A program made the position numbers and the translations under genes. This document shows, in pieces, positions 30,481 to 39,880 of a stretch of 64,000 bases of DNA. Source of the DNA: Streptomyces paradoxus (GTDB taxonomy: Bacteria > Actinomycetota > Actinomycetes > Streptomycetales > Streptomycetaceae); assembly GCF_014202475.1 (NCBI RefSeq), contig NZ_JACHGV010000001.1:490186-554185 (forward strand). Direction: 5' to 3'. How positions within the stretch are numbered: position 1 is the stretch's first letter; each line of letters starts with the position of its first letter. The notes under the pieces were generated by a model. It saw only the letters and a program-made list of their open reading frames with translations. It made no database searches and was not told where the DNA came from.

Positions 30481-30702
30481 GTTGACCGTACCGGCCGGCA
30501 GCAGCGCGCCGACCTCGAGAAGGCCGTGCGAAGTTACGGCGGCCTCTGGGACACCGAACGCGGGCGTCGCGCACTGCGCGACGCGGGGCACGACCCGCAG
30601 GACAAGCACACGCGGAGGATCCTCCGAGACCTCGCGAAGGAGGGCCTGCTGGTGAAAGTGGAGGACCGGCCCGTCACATACCGCCTTGCGCAGCCCGATT
30701 AG
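30481..30702 (+). pseudogene. gene remnant without start codon
   Basis: Frame 1 encodes a protein-like sequence containing DLEKAVRSYGGLWDTERGRR and IRDL-type helices (RILRDLAKEGLLVKVEDRP) up to TAG 30700-30702. It resembles the end of a small winged-helix or accessory protein. No ATG, GTG or TTG was found upstream in frame, so this looks like a 3' fragment. It marks the left edge of the accessory region. Confidence 0.45.
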
Positions 30703-30813
30703 GAGAAGGCGGGTTCCCCGTTCATCGGGCACCGACGGAAAAGCGGCTCGGACCAGGGGCATGCCCGCCTGCCGCGGGTGCCGATCCTGAGCTCGGCACC
30801 CGCCCGGTGCGGC

Positions 30814-32200
30814 CTACGTGAACACCCAGTGGCGCTCCACACGCGCCAGCTTGACGAACCGCTCCTTCTCCGCGGCCCACGGGTACGGAAGGCGCAGGCG
30901 GCGCAGGTCGTCCATGGAGACGACCACAGCGTTGAGCTGCTGCGCCACGCTGAGCACCGCCTGCGGAGAGGCCGACGGAACGGTGACGATCAGCCCTTCC
31001 TGGACGGCCCGTTCCAGCAGCTCCTGCTCGTCGTACTCGACGAGGTCCACGAGGTCCGTGCCGATCACGGCCACCACATGGTGCTGTGCGTAGCGACGTC
31101 GGATTTCGTGCAGAGCCGAGCCAAGAAGCCGCATGCTCGGGGGCCGGGGAGAGGCGGCGCTACGGCCTGCGGTCATGATTCCGCGGCCGTCGACCACCAG
31201 TGCCGGAGCCCCCTCGCCCGCCGGTTCCTCCCACGTCTCCGGCTCGGTCCTCGATGCCCCCGTTTCCGGCGGGGCGGACGAGGCCGGGCGTGGGGCGGGC
31301 TCGTCGATGCGCCGCAGCAACCGCTCCAGTTCTCTGTCCGCCCCTTGTGCGATCGGCGTCCCGTCGGGGCCGAAGCAGTCCAGTTCCTCGTCCAGCATGA
31401 CGGTGCCCGTGTGACGTGCTGTGGCGTGCACCTTCAGGATGCCGCTGCGGTCGTAGTGATAGTCGACATCGAACACGTTGCTCGACGGCTCCGCATTCGG
31501 CTGCGGTACCGGGAGTTCCAGCCGGGCCAGGGGAAACGTCCGCTCGTCGTCCGCGGCTCGTTCTCCGTCACCTTCCACGATCTCGAGGACGACCTTGGAC
31601 GCTCCGCGCACCGCCGGCATGGCACTACGGGTTCCCCGTGCCGGAAGCGTCGAGTACCGAGGGATGAGCGGGGCGAATCCTCTCCGGCCTCCCGCCTCGA
31701 AGGACAGACCGAGGTCGTGGCTCGTGGCCACCGAAATGGCCGTCTCGGGGATCAGACCGTCGATCTCGGCAGCGGTGATGGCGGCTCCCCTCGCGACGGC
31801 CGTCATCGGTTTGCACAAGCGCGAGTCGACCACGGCTGCCCCGAGAACGCGCTCGACCTCGGTCCTGACCAAAGGGATCTGAGAAGTTCCGCCGATCATC
31901 AGCACGGCGTCCAAGTCCTCGGCAGCAAGGCCGACATCACGCAGGCACTCCTCCAGAGGGACGAGCGCACGACGAACCAATGGCTCCACCGCCTGTTCGA
32001 ACTCCTCCCGGTGGATCACCACGGGTCGCAGACCTCCGAGCGGCTCGAACAGCACCTGATCCGTCTCGGGCTGGGACAGCGCGATCTTCGTCAGCTCGAC
32101 ATGGCGTCTCCACCGACGTGCCTCCTGCCGGGTCAGCCTCTCCGGATGGCTCCCCAGTTTCCGCCTACTCCGGGCCAGTCCGCGGCCCGGCTGGACAGCC
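30814..32200 (-). pseudogene. Hsp70-family protein lacking the N-terminal ATPase half, with possible C-terminal RNase-like domain
   Basis: From about 32200 leftwards the frame encodes the second half of a DnaK-type ATPase (ELTKIALSQPE, then the adenosine motif AVLMIGGTSQIPLVRTEVER and AVARGAAITAA), a substrate-domain-like part, and about 100 C-terminal residues. The last part has RAVQEGLIVTVPSASP and NAVVVSMDDLRRL, reminiscent of NYN/PIN RNases. The first ~200 ATPase residues, including the phosphate-1 motif and catalytic lysine, are absent; upstream sequence is antisense to a small rightward frame instead. It cannot be an active chaperone as it stands. Remnant or secondary-domain-only product are both possible. 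Confidence 0.7.
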
Positions 32201-32328
32201 GCTACGACGCTCTCGGTAAGGCCTTCCAGAACATCTGGATGCGCCTGCAGTCCTTCGACGTGAAGGACGCCGAAGCGGAGGCAGCCCACGAGGAAGTGAC
32301 CGCCCTCTGCGCTGAGCTGGACGGCTGA
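32146..32328 (+). CDS. small ORF or 3' gene fragment
   Basis: 60 residues with a coding-like helix-rich sequence (YDALGKAFQNIWMRLQSFD, then EAAHEEVTALCAELDG). It overlaps antisense the point where the Hsp70-like homology ends, so it may be the tail of a gene joined here by a deletion. Family not recognised. Confidence 0.4.
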   Translation: MAPQFPPTPGQSAARLDSRYDALGKAFQNIWMRLQSFDVKDAEAEAAHEEVTALCAELDG

Positions 32329-32536
32329 AAGCCGGACATCGCCCGCCCGCCCCGCCGGTGGCGGACCGGCGCGCTTCCGGGTTCCCCGACGTCCGCGGCG
32401 CCCTCGTCTCGGCCGACCGAACCGGCGGTCGGGGCGACCCTCCCCGCGCGGTCGTGGACCGGGGCCGACCCGACCTCGGAATCCGTCCGCCCGGGGATTC
32501 CGGAACGCCGGTAGGCGGGCGGCGTCGCGGGGGAGA

Positions 32537-33367
32537 ATGGCCGGCATGACGGTTGAAGGCCCCTCCATCGACTCCACCAGGCCGAGCATCGCCCGCGTCT
32601 ACGACTACCTGCTCGGCGGCAAGGACAACTACGCAGTGGACCGGGAGGTCGGCGACGTGTTCTTCCGCGACCTCCCCGGCTCGGTGGCCATCGCCTTCGC
32701 CAACCGCGCGGCCCTGACACGGGCGATCACGCAGATCGTGACGACCACCGACGTACGGCAGTTCATCGACTTGGGCAGCGGTCTGCCGACCGCCGACAAC
32801 GTCCACCAGGTCGCGCAGCGGCACGCCCCGGAGTCCCGGATCGTGTACGTCGACAACGACCCCCAGGTGCTGGTCCACGGCTGCGCGCTGCTGGAGCAGA
32901 ACGACCGGACCCGGGTCGTCCGGGCCGACGTACGCGACCCCGATGGCGTCCGCACCCACCCGGACACCCTGGAACTGATCGACTTCGACCGCCCCGTCGC
33001 CGTCGTCCTCAGCGCCGTCCTCCACCACGTCAACGACGAGGAGGACCCGGCCGGGATCGTCCGCCACTGGCGTGACCACGTGCCGTCCGGGAGCCACTTC
33101 TTCGTCAGCCACTTCCGTTCCGGCGACAACCCGGAGACCGCGGAGGCCGAGCGGGTCCTCCAGCAGACCTTCGGCCGCGGCCGGTGGCGCACCGACGAGG
33201 AGATCGCCTCCCTGCTGGAGGGTCTGGAGATCCTCGACCCCGGGATCGTTCCCGCGCCCCTGTGGCGTCCCGACACGACGGCCAACCGTTGGAGCGCCGA
33301 CGGCGCGCAGCCGGAGCTCAGCGTCTGGCAGCACCTCATCGTCGCCGGGCTGGCCCGCAAGGCGTAG
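32537..33367 (+). CDS. SAM-dependent methyltransferase, Streptomyces DUF574 (Methyltransf_19) type
   Basis: 276 residues beginning with the family hallmark PSIARVYDYLLGGKDNYAVDR. The SAM-binding region is FIDLGSGLPTADNVHQVA, followed by IVYVDNDPQVLVHG. These paralogues are very numerous in Streptomyces and often sit alone; their substrates are unknown. Start at 32537, with a second in-frame ATG nine bases later. No operon partner. Confidence 0.9.
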   Translation: MAGMTVEGPSIDSTRPSIARVYDYLLGGKDNYAVDREVGDVFFRDLPGSVAIAFANRAALTRAITQIVTTTDVRQFIDLGSGLPTADNVHQVAQRHAPESRIVYVDNDPQVLVHGCALLEQNDRTRVVRADVRDPDGVRTHPDTLELIDFDRPVAVVLSAVLHHVNDEEDPAGIVRHWRDHVPSGSHFFVSHFRSGDNPETAEAERVLQQTFGRGRWRTDEEIASLLEGLEILDPGIVPAPLWRPDTTANRWSADGAQPELSVWQHLIVAGLARKA

Positions 33368-33496
33368 CCGCCCCCGGCGGGCGGCGATCCGTGGGGTGCT
33401 GGACCCTGGCGGGGGTCAACACGGGCGGGACAAGGGAGTTGGACTCTCGACGGCGCCAAAACGGCTGATATCGCCTGAGTCTCGGCGCGGGAGGCC

Positions 33497-34318
33497 ATGG
33501 TGGCAGGCGCAACCGGTGACCATTCCACTGCCAAGGTGTGGGCACTGATCGGCGGAATCGCATCCGTGCTGTCGATCCTGGGCTGGCTGGGCTTGAACAA
33601 TGTGGGCGAACTGAAGGACTTGCTGGCCGACTCGCTCCCCTCCAGTTCCAGCCCGGACCCGTACACGTCTTCGCCGACCGACCGCATCCCCGATGACTCC
33701 GACACCGGTGAGTGGAGCGCTGACGAGTCCGGCCTCGAGCCGTCGACACCCACTCCGGATCCCACCGAAGAGGCGTTCGAGGCCATCTCGGTCGGCGACT
33801 GCCTGGCGGTCCACGACACGGGCCGCGGGGGCACCACCAGCGTCGACTGGAGCGTCGGTGCTCCGCCGGCCCCCGTGTCCTGCGCCGGCGAGCAGGCGCA
33901 GGTCCAGGTGACCGCCATCAACACGGCCTGCCCCAAGGCTATGGCAAGTCGCACTGGAGCTACCGGTCCGCCACCGCCGGCGACACCACGAAGCTCTGCC
34001 TCACCCGCGTCTACCACGCCAACTACTGCATGCTCGGCCGGCAGTCCGGCGACTCGATCTCCCTCGCCCTGATGACGGCCGTGGCCTGCCGACGCGAGCC
34101 GGTACCCGTCCCGTACAACCAGATCATGCACCTCACAGGCGTCTACCGCGCCCCGGCGGGCGCCGACGCGAACAACTGCCGCCGGGCGGCAGGCGACCAG
34201 ACGCGCTACGGGGCCGCCCTGGTGGACGACCGCGCCACGCTGCTGTGCACCACGATCTACCAGGGCAGCCGACCGACAGCTCGGTCCCCCCCAGCCGCTC
34301 GAGTACGCTCGCGGAAAG
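33497..34318 (+). pseudogene. membrane-anchored/secreted protein gene with frameshift
   Basis: The first frame gives one TM segment (VWALIGGIASVLSILGWLG), a Ser/Pro/Asp-rich stalk and the start of a small extracellular domain (SVGDCLAVHDTG ... CAGEQAQVQVTAINTACPK). Near 33939 the reading shifts: the continuation GYGKSHWSYRSATAGDTTKL CLTRVYHANYC lies in another frame. One base appears lost at AAGGCTATGG. The pattern (VGDC, paired Cys, CL near the end) fits LppU/SCO3897-like secreted domains. The exact 3' end is unclear, so the coordinate is approximate. Confidence 0.6.
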
Positions 34319-34528
34319 GCCGGTTCAGGCCCGTCTCCGTCGTCGTGACGGCCGTCGAGCCCGGGTTCACCGAATCGGACGGCGTTGTCACCCGAAAGCC
34401 CTCACCCTGTGCTATTTCATCCCCCTTCTCCTGGGTGCCGCATACCGTGGACCCGCCGCCCGAACACCTCTCGGCACAACAGGGAGCGGCGGCGACACGC
34501 AGGTCACGGGAGACGGAGGAAGAACGGA

Positions 34529-36098
34529 ACGACACAGGCCGCCGCAGGGAGCGAGCTGGACGAACGGGTGCCGGGGCGCCGGTGGACCGTGCGTCCGGAC
34601 CCCGTCGGCCGAGGCAGCGCGGAGGTGCGCGTCTCGTGCAGCCGACCCGCGTGTGCCGAGCGGCGTCTGCCCTCCGCGGCGGCAGGCCGTACGGCCGCGG
34701 TGGCCCACCTGAAGGCGCACCTGCGCGCCACCCCCGCCCCCAGAGCCGACACCGACTGCGCCTGCCGGGCCGACGGCTGCCGCGCCCACCTCCCCGACAC
34801 CGGCAGGCATGCGCGTACCGAACAACCCTGGCGGTGCGGCGGACCGATCGTCCTGGCCGTGATCACCGACCGGGCAGGACGCTGGTGGCAGGCCCTGGAG
34901 TGTTGGTCACAGTGTGCCGCCGCCACTCCGGGGGCCCAGACCGCGACCACCTCCCATCCGTCCGCACCCCGGACCGCCGGCCGCCCGGCCCCCGCGGCGG
35001 CGGGCACCGGCGCGGGCAGGCCGCAGTTCTCCGACCAGCAGGTCACCACCCGGACGGGATGTCCGGCGCCCCTCCCCGTACCCGCACCCCGCCCCGTACC
35101 CGCGCGGCGCCGCCGCCCGCCGGAGGCGAGGATCGGCCGACGTGTCATTCCGCGCGACCTGCGGCCCCTGTCCCTGCGGGACGAACTCACCGCACTCGGT
35201 GACCTCTTCCGCGCCTACCAGAAGCGCCCCGAGCCCGACCTGGCGATGCTGGCCGATCTCCAGGAACGCAAGGCCCGCGCCTTCCTCACCTGGTCCGATG
35301 TCAGTTGCGACATCACCCTGCGGCCGGAGGCCCAGCGCGCCGAGCAGGCCGCCACCGTCATCCGACGCCAGCACCAACACCGCACCGTGCGTCCCGGACG
35401 GCGACGAACCGGGCGTGGCGCGCCTGCTGAGCGTATCGGCGCAGTGGGAGTACGCGCGCGCCGTCCTCGCGCACGTGGCCGGCCACACACCGCTGCCCGG
35501 AGCGGAAGCACGGCCGCTGGTGCTGATGCTGACCCTGCGCACGGCCCGCACCGGCAACCTTGTCGGCCAGGACGTCAACGCGCTGGGCCTGACCGACCCT
35601 GAGGACCTGGTCGAGCAGCTGACCGGCTGCGGCTGGCTGTCCCTCCCCGGCGCAGTCGGCGACCTGCTCGCCTCCCGGCCGGAGAACCCCACCCCGGTCA
35701 CCGTCCCCTCCCTGGTGCCCGACGAGGGCGGGACGGGCCCGTTCACGTTCGGCAGGAAGACACGGCCCAAGCTCTCCGGCTGGGCCCAGAGAGTCGTCTC
35801 GGACAAGAAGCTCCGCAAGGCCAAGGCACCCGCCGGCGCCCGGCTGCTCGCCGTGACGCTGGCCACGTGGACGAACGAAGCAGGACGCCTCGGGCCCGGC
35901 GGCCGGGGCGTCACCCTGAACGCCCTCACCAACCGGGTCCCGGTCGGCGCCGGCGAACTGCGGGACCTGATCGACCGACTGACCGCAGCGGACTGGCTCA
36001 CCGACGCCGCCCTCACCGACGCCGCCCTCACCGACACCCACCTCACCGGCCGACTGCCCGAACGCGTCCTCCCCCTCACCTGCCCCCTGCTGGATTGA
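34529..36098 (+). pseudogene. conserved Streptomyces hypothetical gene with lost start codon and frameshift
   Basis: Frame 2 encodes ELDERVPGRRWTVRPDPVGR, a Cys-rich part (CACRADGCRAHLPDTG; WWQALECWSQCAAATPGA) and DLFRAYQKRPEPDLAMLADL. Near 35390 the reading moves to frame 3, continuing ARLLSVSAQWEYARAVLAHV and FTFGRKTRPKLSGWAQRV to the stop at 36098. A GGAGGA ribosome site at 34515-34520 precedes ACG (34529), where ATG would be expected (ACG ACA CAG GCC). Both lesions suggest decay. The C-terminal half looks like a small helical DNA-binding or adaptor protein; function unknown. Confidence 0.6.
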
Positions 36099-36312
36099 GC
36101 TCCCGCCCGCCCTCGTCCGCACCCGTGGGCGGGGCGCCGTCGACCCGCCCACGGATTCACCACCACTCCACGTCGGTGGTTCGGTCGTTCTCCCGGTCGG
36201 CGAGCTCGGAGACCGCCACGCTGACGGTGGTACGTCGCTCGGAGCAGCGGACGAGGAGGCTGCCTCGGCAGTCACTGCTTCCCGGCGGGCCGGCCGCCCA
36301 CCGTGCCCGTCC

Positions 36313-37839
36313 TCAGTCGACCTCCCGCACGCGTGCAGCGGTCCGCTCGGCGAGCTCGCGGACGCCCTTGGCTGCGTTGTCCGAGAGCTCGCCGAGTACG
36401 GCGTCGGCGGCGGTGAGGAGGGCACGGGCCTCCTCGGGGCGGCCCGCGTCGGCCAGGGCGAGGGTGAGCCGGTAGTGCTCCTCGGCGATGAAACGGCCGA
36501 GGTTGACCCGTTGCCAGTAGCGCAGTGAGTCGTCGCCCGGAGTCGCCAGGGCCTCGCGCACGGCGGCCAGGCTGTCCACCGCCTGCGGCAGCCGACCCCC
36601 CTCCCGTTCCCGGCGGGCGAGGGTGTGCCGGGCCGAGGCCCGGTCCCATGCCGACTCCTGAAGGGCGGCGTACAGGCGCTGGGCGCGCAGCGCCTGGGGA
36701 AGGTCGCCGAGTTCCTCGAAGTCCTGGGCGAGCGCGCTCAGCGGAGCCGTGGCCAGGGTGTGGGGCGCTTCAGGGCGGCGGAGTCTGCTCTGGTCCATGA
36801 CGATGCTGTCGAGTTCGCGGATCAGCGTCACCCGCGCGAGTTCCGTCATTCCCTGGTCCCGCGCCAGGTCGGTCCATGTGGAGACCTGCTCGTCCGACGG
36901 GTCCGTCCCGAACATCGACTCGTCGAGCTCCCGCGCCCACTGTCGCAACTCGTCCGCGCTCGCACCCGGTTCCGGCATACCGCCCAGGCCGCACGCCGTG
37001 TCGAAGTCCGTCTTCCGGACCTCGAGCAGCAGCGGCAGATCTCCGGTATCTCCGTGGAGCCCCACCAGCACGGCCGCGAGCCGCAGTTCGTCCGTCATCG
37101 AGGACCGTGTCTCGTGCCGCAGCAGATGCCGCAGCAGCTCCAGATCGCCCTCGGCGCGGTCGAACTGCGCGGCCCGCAGGGTGAGCCGGCGCCGGACCGG
37201 GTCCTCGGCGACTTCACGCCATGCCGTGTGGCCGCCCTCCCGCAGGCGGGCGAGATCGGCGCGGCCCGCCGCGAGCACGGGCTCCCACAGCGGGGGACCG
37301 GCCGGGCCCAACCGGTCGTATGCGCACCCCTCATCCGCATTGAGCAGGACGAAGTCCGGTTCGGTGCGCAGCAGGGCGGCACGTAGTCTGCCCACCAGCT
37401 CGACCGGGGAGCATTCCGGGAAGCCCAGCGCCGCACGGAGCTCGGCCCGCTCCTCGTCGATTCCGTAGTGCTCACGGATCTCGCCCTCGGTCTCCGCGAC
37501 GCACGCCAGGATCTTCTCCTCGCCGTCGTCCGTCGACAGACGTGTGTAGCCGCGCCAGCCGGGCAGCCCGATCACGACCTCCAGGGCCTCATCGACACTG
37601 GAGCCGATGATCCCCGCAGCGCCCTCCGAGTCGGCGTAGAGCACCGAGCCGTCCGCGCACACGAAGTACGTGCCGCCGGTGTCGTCCCCGGCCACCGTCT
37701 CCAGCGGTCCGCCCGAGGCGAGGCGGACCTCCTCGACATGGCCGTGGGCGGCGCGGTCCAGGTCGAAGTCGAAGGGGAAGGCTGCCAGTTCGGCCAGGCG
37801 GCGGTCCTGCCGCAGCAGCCGTAGCGCGTGATCGGTCAT
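36313..37839 (-). CDS. hypothetical protein with TPR-like helical C terminus
   Basis: 508 residues from MTDHALRLLRQDRRLAELAAF (a GTG eight codons upstream, 37863, is an alternative). Residues ~30-110 resemble a SUKH/SMI1-like sheet region (GGTYFVCADGSVLYADSEG). The C-terminal half is alpha-helical and TPR-like, with LGDLPQALRAQRLYAALQES and LALADAGRPEEARALL. No signal peptide or TM segment. SUKH-like domains occur in immunity and scaffolding proteins; the role here is unknown. It follows the decayed TM gene on the same strand. Confidence 0.7.
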   Translation of the reverse strand: MTDHALRLLRQDRRLAELAAFPFDFDLDRAAHGHVEEVRLASGGPLETVAGDDTGGTYFVCADGSVLYADSEGAAGIIGSSVDEALEVVIGLPGWRGYTRLSTDDGEEKILACVAETEGEIREHYGIDEERAELRAALGFPECSPVELVGRLRAALLRTEPDFVLLNADEGCAYDRLGPAGPPLWEPVLAAGRADLARLREGGHTAWREVAEDPVRRRLTLRAAQFDRAEGDLELLRHLLRHETRSSMTDELRLAAVLVGLHGDTGDLPLLLEVRKTDFDTACGLGGMPEPGASADELRQWARELDESMFGTDPSDEQVSTWTDLARDQGMTELARVTLIRELDSIVMDQSRLRRPEAPHTLATAPLSALAQDFEELGDLPQALRAQRLYAALQESAWDRASARHTLARREREGGRLPQAVDSLAAVREALATPGDDSLRYWQRVNLGRFIAEEHYRLTLALADAGRPEEARALLTAADAVLGELSDNAAKGVRELAERTAARVREVD

Positions 37840-37859
37840 GTCGCGGAAAGTAACACCGT

Positions 37860-38748
37860 CCACTGACCGCGGACTCGCGGCCCCTGCAGGAAGCGGGCTC
37901 GCCCTGTCCCTCGGTGTCGTCGGTCCGCACCGGTTCGTCGGCGCGGGGCGGAAGGTGGAGCCGGATGCCCTCGTAGGCGACCCCGCCTTGGGGCGGAAGG
38001 CCGACGACGGCCTGCGCGGTGCTCTCCCGGCATGTCAGGTCGGTGACCTTCCAGTCGTTGATGGTCACCGCGTACTGGCGCGTGCTCATCACGGTCATCT
38101 TGAACGTGTCCGAGAACTCCATGCGCCCACTGGAGGTTTGCGCCTCGTTGTACCGCTGCGGAGCGTGCTCCAGGAACGGCGCGTAGGCGAGCGGACGGCC
38201 GCCCAGGGACTCGAGGTAGGAGAAGACGTCCGAACTGGCCTTCATCTTCCGGGCCTCATCGTCGGTCAGCGTCCGGTCGAGCACCATCGCCCACTCCCGG
38301 GGCTCACTCTGCTCGGGCTGTACCGACAGCGTGAACGGCAGCTGGGAGGCGTCGTACGCCTTGCTGAGGTGTTCTCCTTGGTGACGCTCGGCCCGGTCAT
38401 GACGTAGGCCAGCAGCGCCCCGCCCAGTCCTCCCAGCACAGCGCTCACCGCCGCCACCGTCAACCACAGCCTCCTCTTACGCCGGGAGGCGTCGGCAGGC
38501 ACGCCGAGCACTTCGGGGAGAACCGTCCGGAGACCGTCGTCACCCCCGCTGCCCCTGCCGGTGGACACCGAAGACGGAGGCGGCACGTCCGGAGGTCGCG
38601 TCGGTGAGGGCGGTAAGGGGGCGGGCGGTGCGGTACCGTCCGGGGTCCCGTTCTGCTGTGCCGACCCCGAAGTGGGGCTTCCCCCTGTGTTCCCTGTGGT
38701 GCTCGGCCGGGGTTCCGGTGTCCCGCCCGCTGGCGCGGTCGCCCTCAT
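37860..38748 (-). pseudogene. single-pass membrane protein gene, frameshifted
   Basis: Begins MRATAPAGGTPEPRPSTTGN with a Pro/Thr-rich cytoplasmic part, then a TM segment (LWLTVAAVSAVLGGLGGALL). After PSVTKENT the frame is broken near 38370; the next frame continues KAYDASQLPFTLSVQPEQSE, MVLDRTLTDDEARKMK, RPLAYAPFLEHAPQRY and GIRLHLPPRADEPVR. Family unknown. A second, shorter copy of the extracellular part lies at 48364-48630. The 3' end is approximate. Confidence 0.6.
38106..38375 (-). repeat. direct repeat, copy 1 (extracellular domain of TM gene)
   Basis: About 270 bp that align closely with 48364-48630 in the same orientation. Shared blocks include TGTCCGAGAACTCCATGCGC and CGCTGCGGAGCGTGCTCCAG. 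The two copies bracket the 10-kb segment with the kinase/E2/E1 operon. Confidence 0.7.
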
Positions 38749-38990
38749 GCCGTCCCCTCACGCCGTGGTATGTGGTGTTCGCGCTCGGCTGCCCGATGCG
38801 GGGGCCCCGTGCAGAACCCCCGTCGTGCACCAACCGTCCCTCGCCACCCATAGGGACAACGGCGTTGCCTGTCGGCCGAGTTGACACCTCCCGTTCCAGC
38901 CCCACACCGGCACTCCGCCCCCCGTACAGCCCTCTCCCCTACAGGCGTCGCTGCTGGTGACACGCCGGTCGTCGCCTCCACGCTGGCCGC

Positions 38991-39464
38991 ATGCACAGTC
39001 CTTCCTCCCAGCAGCACCGGCCGGTCTCCCCCGGTACCGTCTCCCCCACCGAGTTCGCCATGGCGTTCACCTCGACCCCACGCGGCGCCCGCTTCGCCCG
39101 GCTCATCGTCGCGCAGTGTCTGGACTCCTGGGGCCACCCCTACGACAGCGACGTCAACGAGACGCTGACCCTGATCGCTGCGGAGTTGTGCGCCAACGCC
39201 GTACGGCACGGGCACGTCCCCGGACGGGACTTCCACGTCCGGCTGGCCGCCGAGGCGGACGACCGGCGGCTGCGCCTGGAGGTCTCCGACACCCGCGCGG
39301 AACGCCTGCCCGCCGCCACCGCTCCCACGGACCCCGAAGGCGAGTCCGGCCGGCTCCTCCTCGTCGCCGCCTTGGCCGACGACTGGGGCGTCACCGACCG
39401 CCGTGGCGGCCCTGGCAAAACGGTGTGGGCGTCCGTGAACGTGACCTGCCCTTCCACGACATGA
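38991..39464 (+). CDS. RsbW-like ATP-binding protein (HATPase_c_2), copy 1
   Basis: 157 residues of the small anti-sigma-type GHKL ATPase family abundant in Streptomyces. The N-box helix is TLIAAELCANAVRHGHVPGR, and the G-boxes correspond to LEVSDTRAE and GRLLLVAALADDWGVTDR. Such proteins bind sigma or anti-anti-sigma partners or act as kinases on them. A nearly identical paralogue lies 2.1 kb downstream, with duplicated upstream DNA. No adjacent sigma-factor gene is seen. Confidence 0.85.
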   Translation: MHSPSSQQHRPVSPGTVSPTEFAMAFTSTPRGARFARLIVAQCLDSWGHPYDSDVNETLTLIAAELCANAVRHGHVPGRDFHVRLAAEADDRRLRLEVSDTRAERLPAATAPTDPEGESGRLLLVAALADDWGVTDRRGGPGKTVWASVNVTCPSTT

Positions 39465-39754
39465 AGCCGTCCGCCCCGTCGACGATCCGGCTCCACCGGC
39501 GGGTGTGCTCGCGGTGGCCGGACGCCGGTCGACGGGTGTTCCTCGTCGTTCAGGAAGGGCAGGTGCAGATCACCGATGGCCAGGGGTACGAGGTCCGCGT
39601 CGAGCGCTTCGGCGCTCGGGGCGAAGGTCTCGGGGGCCATCTGACGACGGCGGACCGAGCACGCACGCGTGCCTGCCCTCGCGCTTACCGCGCCCGCCTG
39701 CACACCCGCGCCCCCTTATCCCAACGCGGCGCCGATCGCGCGACGAGACGCTAG
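39461..39754 (+). CDS. possible small ORF downstream of RsbW-like copy 1
   Basis: 97 residues starting with ATG that overlaps the upstream stop (ATGA). The first part looks protein-like (RRVFLVVQEGQVQITDGQG), the end is Arg-rich and doubtful. An opposite-strand frame at about 39450-39640 (with IGDLHLPFLNDEE) looks equally coding-like, so at most one is real. The 39465-39880 interval otherwise shows nothing I can support. Confidence 0.3.
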   Translation: MKPSAPSTIRLHRRVCSRWPDAGRRVFLVVQEGQVQITDGQGYEVRVERFGARGEGLGGHLTTADRARTRACPRAYRARLHTRAPLSQRGADRATRR

Positions 39755-39880
39755 GGTTCGGTCTCAAGGGGAGGACATCGAGCGGCCGTTGTGCCGCTCG
39801 CCGAAGCATCGCGCGGAGACGGAAGCCGGGGCCCGCGCCCCGCAGCTCGGCCGCCGCGGAACAGTCTGGGGGAACGCGCC

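Noticed and set aside
39450..39703. Leftward frame with IGDLHLPFLNDEE opposite the small ORF after RsbW-like copy 1
   Set aside because: Coding-like for about 40 residues, but it runs into antisense of the RsbW-like gene and has no clear ribosome site; not strong enough to annotate.
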